A DNA stretch of 35,490 nucleotides from Ruminococcus sp. (GCA_017457155.1 JAFTHZ010000002.1:1-35490); one strand, 5' to 3'; shown: positions 1 to 8,713, counted from the first letter of the stretch. The notes: generated from the letters alone by a model not told the origin. Made by a program: numbers and translations.

Positions 1-10
1 AAGAAAATCA

Positions 11-46
11 GAAAAGAAAAAGGACAGACCGAATATCGGTCCGTCC
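11..46 (-). terminator. Intrinsic terminator of the Cys-rich lipoprotein gene
   Basis: A stem is formed by positions 22-34 and 34-46 (GGACaGACCGA against TCGGTCcGTCC, with one A/C mismatch). Read on the minus strand it is followed by a T-rich run at 11-21. It lies about 45 nt beyond the stop of the minus-strand gene at 90-728. Confidence 0.8.
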
Positions 47-89
47 CTTGGTGTTGTGTTTTTGAAAAGTAAATTTTGAAAACTAAACT

Positions 90-728
90 TTATACATATC
101 CGTCGCCCATACAACCTGTGCAGAAGCTTTTGCCTGTGCCTGAGCAGGCATAGCAGAAGCTTGAGGAGTAAAGAGACTCAACGTTCAGCTGTCCGTCACC
201 GCCGCAGCTGTTGCAGAGTCTTTTTCCTTCACCATTGCAGAGGGGACACAGGGAGCCGTTGTTGTAGTTGTTGTAAATTGTGGGTGAGGGTACGATGACC
301 TGGCCGCCTACATAGTCATCATTGTAGTAGTCGTCATTGTAGTCGTCATCGTCGATATAATCGTCTATATAGTCGTCTATATAGTCGTCGCTATAGTAGT
401 CTTCGTCGTCATCGTCATAGTAGTCTTCATCGTCATAGTAGTCGCCTTCAATAAGGTCCTCGTATACATCGTCGTTGTCACAGACAGAGCAGTCATAGAA
501 GCCCCAACCTTCGCAGATGTCGCACTCTTCTCCGTCAACAAAACCTTCTGCATCACAGAAGGGACAGTAGACGATTCCCTCGCCGTCACAGGTGAGGCAG
601 TCAACAATGTCGATATCGTCATCATCATCGTCATCACGGCGGTCCCTGTCATCCTCAAACAGGTCACAGCCTGAGAGCATAAGACACAGGGCCAGTATCA
701 GGGTCAGCAGAGAGATAGTTTTCTTCAT
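90..728 (-). CDS. Cys-rich lipoprotein with DnaJ-like CxxCxGxG zinc motifs
   Basis: Predicted surface lipoprotein of 212 residues, function unknown. An N-terminal signal of the form MKKTISLLTLILALCLMLSGC ends in a lipobox (LSGC), so the protein should be lipid-anchored outside the membrane. Two clusters of paired cysteines follow: CLTCDGEG, CPFC, CDICEGWG and CSVC near residues 45-85, and CPLCNGEG, CNSCGGDG, CYACSGTG and CTGCMGDG near the C-terminus. These resemble the CxxCxGxG zinc-binding modules of DnaJ, but there is no J domain. Between them lies a low-complexity stretch of about 50 residues almost wholly Asp and Tyr, with tandem DDYI units. The ATG at 728 is preferred because an AAGGAG lies 8 nt upstream; the upstream in-frame GTG at 737 overlaps that site. 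The gene is transcribed alone, divergently from the oxidoreductase gene. Zinc binding is inferred from the motifs only. Confidence 0.85.
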   Translation of the reverse strand: MKKTISLLTLILALCLMLSGCDLFEDDRDRRDDDDDDDIDIVDCLTCDGEGIVYCPFCDAEGFVDGEECDICEGWGFYDCSVCDNDDVYEDLIEGDYYDDEDYYDDDDEDYYSDDYIDDYIDDYIDDDDYNDDYYNDDYVGGQVIVPSPTIYNNYNNGSLCPLCNGEGKRLCNSCGGDGQLNVESLYSSSFCYACSGTGKSFCTGCMGDGYV

Positions 729-859
729 AGCAAACACTCCTTTTTTGCATGATCATCCTTTGATTCAAGATTACATCAAAACGTTGAAAAAATCAATGTT
801 TTAAGAAAAATTTTGCAGAAAAAAAGGGATAATTTTCTGATTCTGGCTTAATTTTTGCA

Positions 860-888
860 TTGAAGCAGTCATTCCGACAGGCTATAAT
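860..888 (+). promoter_or_regulatory. Upstream promoter P1 for the pyruvate oxidoreductase gene
   Basis: TTGAAG at 860-865, a 17-nt spacer and a perfect TATAAT at 883-888. Transcription would begin near 895, giving a leader of about 190 nt. The leader can form small hairpins: CAAAGT/ACTTTG (903-924) and CTCGG/CCGAG (about 938-954). The rest of the 355-nt gap at 729-1083 holds only this promoter, P2 and the two ribosome sites; I see no gene in it. Confidence 0.55.
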
Positions 889-975
889 TATCACAGAGCA
901 AAGTATATAAAAAGACTTTGTTCCCCTCCCTCGGGTAAATTCCGAGAAAAAGTAGCAAATAATATGTGTTTGCAC

Positions 976-1004
976 TTTACTTTTTTCGCATAATGTGATA
1001 GTAT
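976..1004 (+). promoter_or_regulatory. Proximal promoter P2 for the pyruvate oxidoreductase gene
   Basis: TTTACT at 976-981, a 17-nt spacer and TAGTAT at 999-1004, preceded by TG at 996-997 (extended -10). Transcription would start near 1011, about 73 nt before the start codon. Confidence 0.6.
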
Positions 1005-1011
1005 TTAGTGT

Positions 1012-1026
1012 GGTACATAACGTACC
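1012..1026 (+). other. Small palindrome at the predicted transcription start
   Basis: GGTAC-ATAAC-GTACC, a perfect 5-bp inverted repeat exactly where P2 transcripts should begin. It could be an mRNA-stabilising 5' hairpin or an operator. The sequence alone cannot decide between these. Confidence 0.35.
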
Positions 1027-1083
1027 GACTAAGTATTTTTTATGTGACTTTTGTCGCATTGATTATTCAAGGAGGTAATTCCA

Positions 1084-4000
1084 ATGGCAAGAAAAAGAAA
1101 GACCATGGACGGTAACAACGCTGCGGCTCACGTTTCCTATGCGTTTACTGAGGTAGCCGGTATTTATCCCATCACTCCCTCTTCCCCCATGGCAGACTAC
1201 GTTGACCAGTGGTCAGCACAGGGACTCAAGAACATCTTCGGCACAACCGTTAAGGTTGAGGAGATGCAGTCCGAGGCAGGTGCAGCAGGTACCGTTCACG
1301 GTTCTCTGAATGCAGGTGCTCTGACCACAACCTACACAGCATCACAGGGTCTTCTTCTGATGATCCCCAACATGTACAAGATCGCAGGTGAGCTCCTGCC
1401 TTCTGTATTCCATGTATCTGCAAGAACAGTTGCATCCCACGCACTTAACATTTTCGGCGACCACTCTGACGTTTATGCTTGCCGTCAGACAGGTTTTGCT
1501 ATGCTGGCAGAGACCAACACCCAGGAGGTTATGGACCTTGGCGCAGTAGCACACCTTGCTACAATCAAGAGCTCCGTTCCCTTCATCAACTTCTTCGACG
1601 GCTTCAGAACCTCTCACGAGATTCAGAAGATCGAGGTATGGGACTTTGACGACCTGAAGGAAATGTGCGACATGGAGGCTGTTGAGAAGTTCCGTAAGCG
1701 TGCGCTCAACCCCGAGCGTCCCGTAATGCGCGGCTCCCACGAGAACGGCGACATCTTCTTCCAGCACAGAGAGGCATGTAACAAGTACTACGAGGCTGTT
1801 CCCGGCATCGTTGAGGAGTACATGCAGAAGGTCAACGCAAAGCTTGGCACAAACTATCAGCTCTTCAACTACTATGGTGCAGAGGACGCAGAGCGTGTTA
1901 TCATCGCTATGGGTTCTATCTGTGACGTAGCAGAGGAAGTTATCGACTATATGAACGCTATGGGCGAGAAGGTCGGCCTTGTCAAGGTTCGTCTGTACAG
2001 ACCCTTCGCAGCTGACAAGCTCATCGCAGCTATCCCCGCAACTGCAAAGAAGATTGCAGTTCTTGACAGAACAAAGGAGCCCGGTGCACTGGGCGAGCCT
2101 CTGTATCTGGATGTTGTTGCAGCACTGGCAGCAAACGGCTCTACTGCTAAGGTAGTAGGCGGCAGATACGGCCTCGGTTCCAAGGACACACCTCCCTCAA
2201 GCATCTTCGCAGTATACGAGGAGCTCTCAAAGGATGCTCCCAGACACAACTTCACACTGGGCATCACTGATGACGTTACCAACCTCTCCCTGGAGGAGAA
2301 GCCCGCTCCCAACACCGCAGCAGAAGGCACAATCGAGTGCAAGTTCTGGGGTCTGGGCGGCGACGGTACCGTTGGTGCTAACAAAGACTCCATCAAGATC
2401 ATCGGTGACCACACCGACAAGTACGTTCAGGCATACTTCCAGTATGACTCCAAGAAGACCGGTGGTATCACCATCTCTCACCTGAGATTCGGTGACAAGG
2501 CTATCAAGTCTCCCTACTACATCAACAAGGCTGACTTTGTTGCATGCCACAACCCCTCCTACGTTGAGAAGGGCTTCAAGATGGTTCAGGACGTTAAGCC
2601 CGGCGGTGTATACCTCATCAACTGCCAGTGGGATGTTGCTGAGCTGTCAGAGAAGCTGGACGCTGCTTCCAAGCGCTACATCGCTGAGAATAACATTCAG
2701 CTCTACACAGTTAACGCTATCGACATCGCTGCACAGATCGGTCTGGGCAAGCGTACAAATACCGTTCTTCAGTCTGCATTCTTCTCTCTGGCAAAGGTTC
2801 TTCCTCCCGAGGAGGCAATCGGCTACATGAAGGAGAAGGCTCAGAAGTTCATGAAGAAGGGTAAGGAAATCGTTGAGATGAACGAGAAGGCAATCGACAT
2901 GGGCGCATCCGCTTATGTTAAGATTGACGTTCCTGCTGACTGGGCAAACGCAGAGGATACAACTACTGCTGCTGCATCCGTTGGCCCCGAGAAGCTCACA
3001 AAGATGGTTGACGGTATCATGGTTCCTGTTTCCAAGATGGACGGTGACTCCCTGCCTGTATCCGCATTTATGGATCACGCAGACGGTACCTTCGAGCAGG
3101 GCGCATCCGCATACGAGAAGCGCGGCGTAGCAGTTATGGTTCCCAAGTGGAACGCAGAGACCTGCGCAAAGTGTAACAAGTGTTCCTTCGTATGTCCCCA
3201 CGCTACCATCCGTCCCTTCGCACTTTCTGACGAAGAGGTTGAGGCAGCTCCCGAGAACCTGAGAGTTGCTCCCAAGCCCGTTGTTAAGACAAACTACAAG
3301 TATACTCTGGCTGTATCTCCCCTTGATTGTATGGGTTGCGGCGTTTGCGTAGGCGTATGTCCCACAAACTCCCTTGAGATGGTATCCAGAGAGAGCCAGG
3401 ACAGCGAGCAGGCAGTATTCGATTACTGTGTTGCTAACGTTACCGAGAAGCCCGAGACAACTGCTAACCTGAACCTCATCGGCTCACAGTACAAGCAGCC
3501 TCTCCTTGAGTTCTCCGGTTCCTGCGCAGGTTGTGCTGAGACAGCTTATGCTCGTCTGATCACACAGCTGTTCGGTGACAGAATGTACATCTCCAATGCT
3601 ACAGGTTGTTCCTCCATCTGGGGTGGTCCTGCAGCAACATCTCCCTACACAACCAACAAAGAGGGCCACGGTCCCGCATGGGCAAACTCCCTCTTCGAGG
3701 ATAACGCAGAGCACGGTCTGGGTATGTACCTGGGTCAGAGAGCTATCCGCGACAGACTTGTTGAGAAGATCCGCACAGTTGCAGCTTGTGACAAGGCATC
3801 TGCTGAGCTGAAGGCTGCTGCTGAGGAGTATCTGGCAACTCTGGAGGATGGCGACAAGAACACAGCAGCAACAAAGGCTCTGGTTGCAGAGCTGGAGAAG
3901 CTGGGCGCCTGCGATTGCACAGATATCGCTGATATCCTCAACAACAAGGAGTACCTCTCCAAGAAGTCCGTATGGATCTTCGGTGGTGACGGCTGGGCAT

Positions 4001-4611
4001 ACGACATCGGCTTCGGCGGTGTTGACCATGTTCTGGCAACAGGCGAGGACGTAAACATCATGGTATTCGATACCGAGGTTTACTCCAACACAGGCGGTCA
4101 GGCTTCCAAGGCTTCTCAGATCGGTCAGGTTGCACAGTTCGCTGCTGCAGGTAAGGCTATCAAGAAGAAGTCCCTGGCTGACATCGCAATGAGCTACGGC
4201 TACATCTACGTTGCTCAGATCGCTATGGGTGCTGACATGAACCAGACCCTGAAGGCTATCAAGGAGGCTGAGTCCTACAACGGACCTTCTCTCATCATCG
4301 GCTACGCTCCCTGTGAGATGCACTCCATCAAGGGCGGCATGGTTAACTGTCAGAAGGAGATGGCTCGTGCCGTTGAGTGCGGATACTGGAACAACTTCCG
4401 TTATGATCCCAGACTCACAGCAGAGGGCAAGAATCCCTTCGTTCTTGACAGCAAGGCTCCCACAGCCGACTACAAGGACTTCATCCTTTCTGAGGCACGT
4501 TACAGCTCACTGACACGTTCCTTCCCCGAGAGAGCAGAGGAGCTCTTCGAGGAGGCAAGAATCAACGCAGAGGCTCGCTACAACGAGCTGAAGAAGCGCG
4601 CAGAGCAGTAA
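1084..4611 (+). CDS. nifJ: Pyruvate:ferredoxin (flavodoxin) oxidoreductase
   Basis: Monomeric pyruvate:ferredoxin oxidoreductase of 1175 residues, the usual length of the fused enzyme. It oxidatively decarboxylates pyruvate to acetyl-CoA in the cytoplasm and reduces ferredoxin, the central step of anaerobic glycolytic fermentation. The N-terminus carries the pyruvate-binding region (GIYPITPSSPMAD). Two [4Fe-4S] ferredoxin motifs lie at about residues 694-704 (CAKCNKCSFVCP) and 749-759 (CMGCGVCVGVCP). The thiamine-diphosphate motif starts near residue 967 (GGDGWAYDIGFGG, then YSNTGGQ). Further conserved cysteines (CAGCAE, ATGCSS, CEMHSIKGG) fit the proximal cluster. The start is fixed by AAGGAGGT at 1069-1076. 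Codon use is strongly biased (GCA, AAG, GTT, CTG), suggesting high expression. It is a single-gene unit with its own promoters and a strong terminator. Confidence 0.98.
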   Translation: MARKRKTMDGNNAAAHVSYAFTEVAGIYPITPSSPMADYVDQWSAQGLKNIFGTTVKVEEMQSEAGAAGTVHGSLNAGALTTTYTASQGLLLMIPNMYKIAGELLPSVFHVSARTVASHALNIFGDHSDVYACRQTGFAMLAETNTQEVMDLGAVAHLATIKSSVPFINFFDGFRTSHEIQKIEVWDFDDLKEMCDMEAVEKFRKRALNPERPVMRGSHENGDIFFQHREACNKYYEAVPGIVEEYMQKVNAKLGTNYQLFNYYGAEDAERVIIAMGSICDVAEEVIDYMNAMGEKVGLVKVRLYRPFAADKLIAAIPATAKKIAVLDRTKEPGALGEPLYLDVVAALAANGSTAKVVGGRYGLGSKDTPPSSIFAVYEELSKDAPRHNFTLGITDDVTNLSLEEKPAPNTAAEGTIECKFWGLGGDGTVGANKDSIKIIGDHTDKYVQAYFQYDSKKTGGITISHLRFGDKAIKSPYYINKADFVACHNPSYVEKGFKMVQDVKPGGVYLINCQWDVAELSEKLDAASKRYIAENNIQLYTVNAIDIAAQIGLGKRTNTVLQSAFFSLAKVLPPEEAIGYMKEKAQKFMKKGKEIVEMNEKAIDMGASAYVKIDVPADWANAEDTTTAAASVGPEKLTKMVDGIMVPVSKMDGDSLPVSAFMDHADGTFEQGASAYEKRGVAVMVPKWNAETCAKCNKCSFVCPHATIRPFALSDEEVEAAPENLRVAPKPVVKTNYKYTLAVSPLDCMGCGVCVGVCPTNSLEMVSRESQDSEQAVFDYCVANVTEKPETTANLNLIGSQYKQPLLEFSGSCAGCAETAYARLITQLFGDRMYISNATGCSSIWGGPAATSPYTTNKEGHGPAWANSLFEDNAEHGLGMYLGQRAIRDRLVEKIRTVAACDKASAELKAAAEEYLATLEDGDKNTAATKALVAELEKLGACDCTDIADILNNKEYLSKKSVWIFGGDGWAYDIGFGGVDHVLATGEDVNIMVFDTEVYSNTGGQASKASQIGQVAQFAAAGKAIKKKSLADIAMSYGYIYVAQIAMGADMNQTLKAIKEAESYNGPSLIIGYAPCEMHSIKGGMVNCQKEMARAVECGYWNNFRYDPRLTAEGKNPFVLDSKAPTADYKDFILSEARYSSLTRSFPERAEELFEEARINAEARYNELKKRAEQ

Positions 4612-4653
4612 TAGCTTTGAAATAACAAAATAATATGCCACAGGCATAGAAAT

Positions 4654-4688
4654 CCCCCGACCGATACTCTCGGTCGGGGGTGTTTTTT
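4654..4688 (+). terminator. Strong intrinsic terminator of nifJ
   Basis: Perfect 10-bp GC-rich stem CCCCCGACCG (4654-4663) with CGGTCGGGGG (4671-4680), a 7-nt loop, then TGTTTTTT. It lies about 40 nt after the nifJ stop. Confidence 0.95.
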
Positions 4689-4814
4689 GTGCTTTATCAA
4701 TATGTGTTTTGCTGACAGAATACTTTTATTATCAGACCCTTTTGCAGGGAATAGTCTTTTGTGATGATAACTACCAGCGCAAGGAATGGTTTGTATTGAG
4801 AGAAGAATTACGAT

Positions 4815-4851
4815 AAAAAACTCCCGCCGAGTCCACTGGGGTAGGCGGGAG
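4815..4851 (-). terminator. Intrinsic terminator of the tandem transferase genes
   Basis: CTCCCGCC (4821-4828) pairs with GGCGGGAG (4844-4851). On the minus strand the stem is followed by six Ts (complement of 4815-4820). It lies 45 nt beyond the stop of the gene at 4896-6653. Between this and the nifJ terminator (4689-4814) I see no gene. Confidence 0.85.
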
Positions 4852-4895
4852 CAGTTTCTATATGCAGTTTATATTCCTTGGAAGAGGATTTTAGT

Positions 4896-6653
4896 TTACC
4901 AGAAAATGGGGCTTACGGTCTGGTGGTCAACGATCTCCCAGTTGCCAAAGTCCAGTCCCGAGCCGTTTATCTCGTAGGTGTAGCACTCATTCTCTCTGCC
5001 GTTGCCGATCCAGGTCTGATAGTAATGGTAGCGGGGAGCGGTGCTGTCTGCGGGTACCTGTGAGTAAGGGGTACCGTAGTCGATCTCTGTGGAGATGCCC
5101 GCAGAGTGGATAATCTGAGGCAGGAAGTTTTCCTGAGATACAGGTGCAGAGGAGGTCTTCAGGGGGGTGGAGCTTTCGCCTTTCTCTTTCACAAGCAGGG
5201 TGGTGACAAAGGCTCTGTCCAGAGGGAGAGCGTTGTCGTCCATCATTGCGTGGTCGCCTGTGATGATGATGGTGGCATCCTCATAGAGCCCAAGCTCGCG
5301 GAGTCTGTCAAGATACTCGTCAATGATTCTGAAGCAGCCTGCGGTCTGCTGTGCACAGGTGACGGAGTCGGTGGGAACAAGGTTACAATTCTCGTCCATG
5401 GTGAAGGGATTGTGACAACCCCTCAGGTGCAGAACAGAGAAGGTGTTCTTTTCGCTCTGTGTAGTAAGGCCGCTGCTCATAAGCTCCTTGTAAATCTCGG
5501 GGTCGCTTTTGTCGTTCATATTGTAGCAGGATTCGTCTCCCTCCAGCGCCACAACAGAGGTGAAGGAGTTGGAGTTTATCCAGGTGGACTTGTATCCCTC
5601 GGGTGCCCAGAAGTAAGTAGACAGGTTCATCATCATCTTTGCAAAGGCGACAGGTCGGGTGATGGTGTAGTATCCGCCTTCCTCTGACAGGTTGGAGGCA
5701 ACTCCCTCGAACACACGGGCATCGTCATAAGCATAGAAGTAGGGGATGTAAAGGTTGAGCTTGTAGTCGTTGGAGAGCATATCCTTGAAGAAGGAGCAGT
5801 CCTTGTAGGATGACTCAAAGAAATCGGGACGGGAGGTAGAGAAGTCGGTCTTCTCTCCTGTGAGCATAGACACCACCGCAGGATAGGTGCGGGGATAGGT
5901 GGAGATGTTGTCCTCGTAGTAGGTGAAGCCGTCCAGAGAATCTATGTATTCGGGGTAATCTTTCTGCAACTCAAGAAAGTAGTCCCTGTCAAAGCGGTCA
6001 ACAATGAAAACAAGCACATTCTCTTTGGTGGATACCTCAAACATATTCTCGGTTGTCAGGTAGTATTCGCGGATATCGTTGTCCTCGCTTGTACACACAC
6101 TTGCGTACTCAATGGCTGCAGGGATAAGCCCCGCTGTCTGCATAACCAGTGTGAGAATGAGCAGAAAGCACATTACGCTTTTTGCCAGGGGGAGCTTCTT
6201 GTATAGGATTCCCAGAACCAAAAAGCACAGCAGAAACAGTATCCATACAATGGAGTTTATGAGTATCTTTGTGTCTGATGGAGGGGGTACGTTGCCGTCT
6301 CCGGGAAGACCCTCAAAGGTCAGGTTTGTTACTATGCTCTGTATTACCGCTGCGGTGACAAATCCCACCCCAAGAGCAAAGAGGATGTTGTGGAGATATC
6401 CTTTGGTTATGAGAAGCAGCAGAAAGACGAAGAGAAACATCATCGCAGCCAGCAGAGAGAAAAGGGGAACAAAGTTGCGAAGCTGGATGTTGAGCTGCTC
6501 ATAGTTTGAGAAGAAAACACTGAAGGATGAGCATATCAGCAGGACAAAGGGCAGGGTAAATGCAACCAGTGCGCTGGTGATAAGCTTTTCTTTTGTAATC
6601 TGAAATCGCTCCCTCAGAGGGGTGCGGGGGGATTTCTCGGATGATTTTTTCAT
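4896..6653 (-). CDS. Membrane sulfatase-fold transferase, Thr nucleophile type (copy 2)
   Basis: Polytopic membrane protein of 585 residues. About five hydrophobic segments fill the first ~185 residues, followed by an extracytoplasmic alkaline-phosphatase/sulfatase-superfamily domain. Visible metal and catalytic motifs are VDRFD (Asp219/Asp222), TYPAVVSMLTG (Thr256) and GDHAM (Asp467-His468). The TYPAVVSMLTG block lines up with the sulfatase signature CxPSRxSLLTG, but the Cys/Ser that becomes formylglycine is Thr. That is the arrangement of phosphoglycerol and phosphoethanolamine transferases such as LtaS and EptA. The likely role is transfer or hydrolysis of a phospho-group on an envelope polymer; the substrate is unknown. 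The start ATG follows AGGTGA by 4 nt. It is a tandem paralogue of the next gene upstream and probably partly co-transcribed with it. Confidence 0.85.
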   Translation of the reverse strand: MKKSSEKSPRTPLRERFQITKEKLITSALVAFTLPFVLLICSSFSVFFSNYEQLNIQLRNFVPLFSLLAAMMFLFVFLLLLITKGYLHNILFALGVGFVTAAVIQSIVTNLTFEGLPGDGNVPPPSDTKILINSIVWILFLLCFLVLGILYKKLPLAKSVMCFLLILTLVMQTAGLIPAAIEYASVCTSEDNDIREYYLTTENMFEVSTKENVLVFIVDRFDRDYFLELQKDYPEYIDSLDGFTYYEDNISTYPRTYPAVVSMLTGEKTDFSTSRPDFFESSYKDCSFFKDMLSNDYKLNLYIPYFYAYDDARVFEGVASNLSEEGGYYTITRPVAFAKMMMNLSTYFWAPEGYKSTWINSNSFTSVVALEGDESCYNMNDKSDPEIYKELMSSGLTTQSEKNTFSVLHLRGCHNPFTMDENCNLVPTDSVTCAQQTAGCFRIIDEYLDRLRELGLYEDATIIITGDHAMMDDNALPLDRAFVTTLLVKEKGESSTPLKTSSAPVSQENFLPQIIHSAGISTEIDYGTPYSQVPADSTAPRYHYYQTWIGNGRENECYTYEINGSGLDFGNWEIVDHQTVSPIFW

Positions 6654-6684
6654 AATTTCACCTGATTTCTCTGTTTTTTGGGGA

Positions 6685-6713
6685 GAAAAGCACGCAGAAG
6701 GGAATCTGCGTGC
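6685..6713 (-). terminator. Weak hairpin between the two transferase paralogues
   Basis: Perfect 9-bp stem GCACGCAGA (6690-6698) with TCTGCGTGC (6705-6713), loop of 6. On the minus strand it is followed only by TTTTCTCCC, so it probably acts as a partial terminator or processing site that lowers expression of the downstream copy. Confidence 0.55.
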
Positions 6714-6722
6714 CTGAATGAT

Positions 6723-8486
6723 TTAGTCGTATACGCCACCGATATCCTGACGGTCAACTACTTCCCAGTTGTCCCACGCAAGGCCTGAGCCTGTGATCTC
6801 GTAGGTAACGTTCTCGTCTGTGTTTCCCATTTTCTGGAAGAACATGGTACGTGTCAGGGTAGCGTCCTCGGGGATGTCAGAGTAAGCTGTGCCGTAGTCG
6901 TTGTTGGTCTTGATGTTTGCGGACTTGACTATCTCGGCGAACATATTGTCCTGACAGACGGGAGCGTAGGATGTGCTCATGGGAGTACCGCTCTGACCGC
7001 TCTGCTTGACCAGAAGTGCGGTGATGAAGGGATTGTCCAGGTCTGCTGTGTCAGAGGAGAGCATTGCATGGTCGCCTGTGATGATGATGGTGGAATCCTC
7101 GTAGATTCCCAGATCCTTCATATCCTGAATGTACTCACGAATGATCTTGAATACTCCTGAGTTCTGCTGGAAGGATGTGACGGTGTTGTCCTCAACAGGG
7201 TTGCAGTTCTCATCCATGTTATAGGGGTAGTGACATCCGCGCAGATGATAGAGGGAGAAGGTGTTCTGGTCGTTCTGAGTATATACTCCGTCGGGTTGTG
7301 CCTGATACTCATCGTAGAAGGCGGGGTCGTTCATTTCGTACTTCTTTGCCTCGCCGTCAGGACGGACGATAGAGGCAAAGGTCTTGGATGATACGCTGTT
7401 GTTCTTGAAAATCTCAGGAGCCCAGAAATATGAGGAAAGGTTGAACATCTCCCATCTGAGTGCATCCTCAGAGACGACGGTGTAGCCGCTGGCAGTGGAT
7501 ACGTTGCTGACGGTGTCTTTGAAGACAGAGGCAGACTGGTATGCGTAGTAGTCGGGGATGTAGAGGTTTATCTTGAAGTTGTTGTCCTTGAGATCACTGA
7601 GGAAGGTGGACTCTCCGTATGCCTTCTCAAAGTACTCCAGTCTTGTGCCGGAGAAGTCGTTGTCAACTCCTGTGAGGATGGAGGTGGTTGCGGGATATGT
7701 GCGGGGGTAGGTAGAGATGTTGTCCGCATAATAGGTGAATCCGTCAAAGTCGTCAAAGAAGTGAGGGTCGGTATTCACAAGCTCGTCAAAGTAGTAGCTG
7801 TCGAATCTGTCCACGAGGAAAACCACAACGTTCTTTTTCTTTGACAGCTGGAACATATCCTTGGTTGTCAGATAGCTGACAGAGCCGTCGGTGGGGACGG
7901 TGCCCTCGTCCGAGGATTTGCTTGAAGCATAGGTGATGGCAGAGGGAACAACGGTGAAGGTCTGCATAACCAGCACCAGAATCAGCAGAAAGCTGAGGAC
8001 GGTGCGGCCTTTCTCTGCTTTGTTTGTGAGGGAGCCAAACCAGATGGCGGCGCCAATGGCAATTACCCAGAGACAGAAGTTCAGGACGTTTGCCCACTGG
8101 GGAGAGGGGGCAACGTTACCATCGCCGGGAAGACCCTTGAAGCTCAGGGTGGTGATCATTGTCTGGACGAATGCCATAACTCCCAGTCCCGAGAAAAGTG
8201 AGAAGAGAATATTCCTCAGGAGTCCTTTTGTGAGCAGGAGCAGAAGGGTGATAACCGCGAAGGCTCCCAGTCCGATAAGTGTATAGAAGCCCATGAAATC
8301 TGCAGGTGAAAAGTAAAACTCGTCAGCATTTGTGAAAAAGACGTTGAGGGTAGAGCAGATACACAGCACAAAGGGCAGGGTAAAGCCTGCCAGCAGGGAG
8401 GTGATAAGCTTGTTTTTGTCAACTCCGAGCTTGTCGCGGAAGAAGGCAAGAAGGCCGTTGTTCTGCTGTTTTTTTGTCTTTGCCAA
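6723..8486 (-). CDS. Membrane sulfatase-fold transferase, Thr nucleophile type (copy 1)
   Basis: Paralogue of the gene at 4896-6653, with 587 residues and the same order: short basic N-terminus, about five membrane segments to ~residue 185, then a sulfatase-like extracytoplasmic domain. Matching motifs are VDRFD (Asp226), DNISTYPRTYPATTSILTG with Thr263 at the nucleophile position, and GDHAM. An external loop GLPGDGNV and a C-terminal block EITGSGLAWDNWEVVDRQ are also shared. The start chosen is TTG at 8486 because AAAGGA lies 8 nt upstream. The in-frame ATGs at 8495 and 8573 fit worse: the first abuts the ribosome site, and the second lies upstream of the predicted transcription start near 8535. 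With the TTG start the two paralogues have nearly equal length. The acceptor substrate is not identifiable from sequence. Confidence 0.85.
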   Translation of the reverse strand: MAKTKKQQNNGLLAFFRDKLGVDKNKLITSLLAGFTLPFVLCICSTLNVFFTNADEFYFSPADFMGFYTLIGLGAFAVITLLLLLTKGLLRNILFSLFSGLGVMAFVQTMITTLSFKGLPGDGNVAPSPQWANVLNFCLWVIAIGAAIWFGSLTNKAEKGRTVLSFLLILVLVMQTFTVVPSAITYASSKSSDEGTVPTDGSVSYLTTKDMFQLSKKKNVVVFLVDRFDSYYFDELVNTDPHFFDDFDGFTYYADNISTYPRTYPATTSILTGVDNDFSGTRLEYFEKAYGESTFLSDLKDNNFKINLYIPDYYAYQSASVFKDTVSNVSTASGYTVVSEDALRWEMFNLSSYFWAPEIFKNNSVSSKTFASIVRPDGEAKKYEMNDPAFYDEYQAQPDGVYTQNDQNTFSLYHLRGCHYPYNMDENCNPVEDNTVTSFQQNSGVFKIIREYIQDMKDLGIYEDSTIIITGDHAMLSSDTADLDNPFITALLVKQSGQSGTPMSTSYAPVCQDNMFAEIVKSANIKTNNDYGTAYSDIPEDATLTRTMFFQKMGNTDENVTYEITGSGLAWDNWEVVDRQDIGGVYD

Positions 8487-8541
8487 GAAAATCATCCTTT
8501 CGGGTATATATGAACATTTTTTCGCATAATATACATTATAT

Positions 8542-8570
8542 AATATATCACACCTGAAATCAAAAATCAA
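8542..8570 (-). promoter_or_regulatory. Promoter of the tandem transferase genes
   Basis: Minus-strand TTGATT (8565-8570), a 17-nt spacer and TATATT (8542-8547), preceded by TGA (extended -10). The predicted start near 8535 supports the TTG start codon at 8486. Confidence 0.65.
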
Positions 8571-8654
8571 CAATTCTCACAAGGCAAAAGCAAAGTACAA
8601 CAGGCGAATATCGGAGAGTACAGAAAATATTTGTGTGAATAAGCGAAAAAACTG

Positions 8655-8683
8655 TTGACAAATCGATTATTCTATAATATAAT
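8655..8683 (+). promoter_or_regulatory. Consensus promoter of the tRNA operon
   Basis: Perfect TTGACA (8655-8660), 17-nt spacer and perfect TATAAT (8678-8683), about 30 nt before the first tRNA. A second TATAAT at 8673 is too close to serve with the same -35. Confidence 0.9.
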
Positions 8684-8713
8684 AATCCTTGCTACTTTTG
8701 TGGTGGCATATGT

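Noticed and set aside
793-1059. 88-codon minus-strand frame in the nifJ leader
   Set aside because: It covers both nifJ promoters and lacks a ribosome site; the composition is not protein-like.
3484-4323. 279-codon minus-strand frame inside nifJ
   Set aside because: Shadow of a certain gene; Cys/Ser/Val-rich translation without domains.
4689-4814. CCC-TTTTGCA-GGG mini hairpin and T-rich stretch between the two terminators
   Set aside because: The stem is too short to support a small RNA call, and no promoter is clear.
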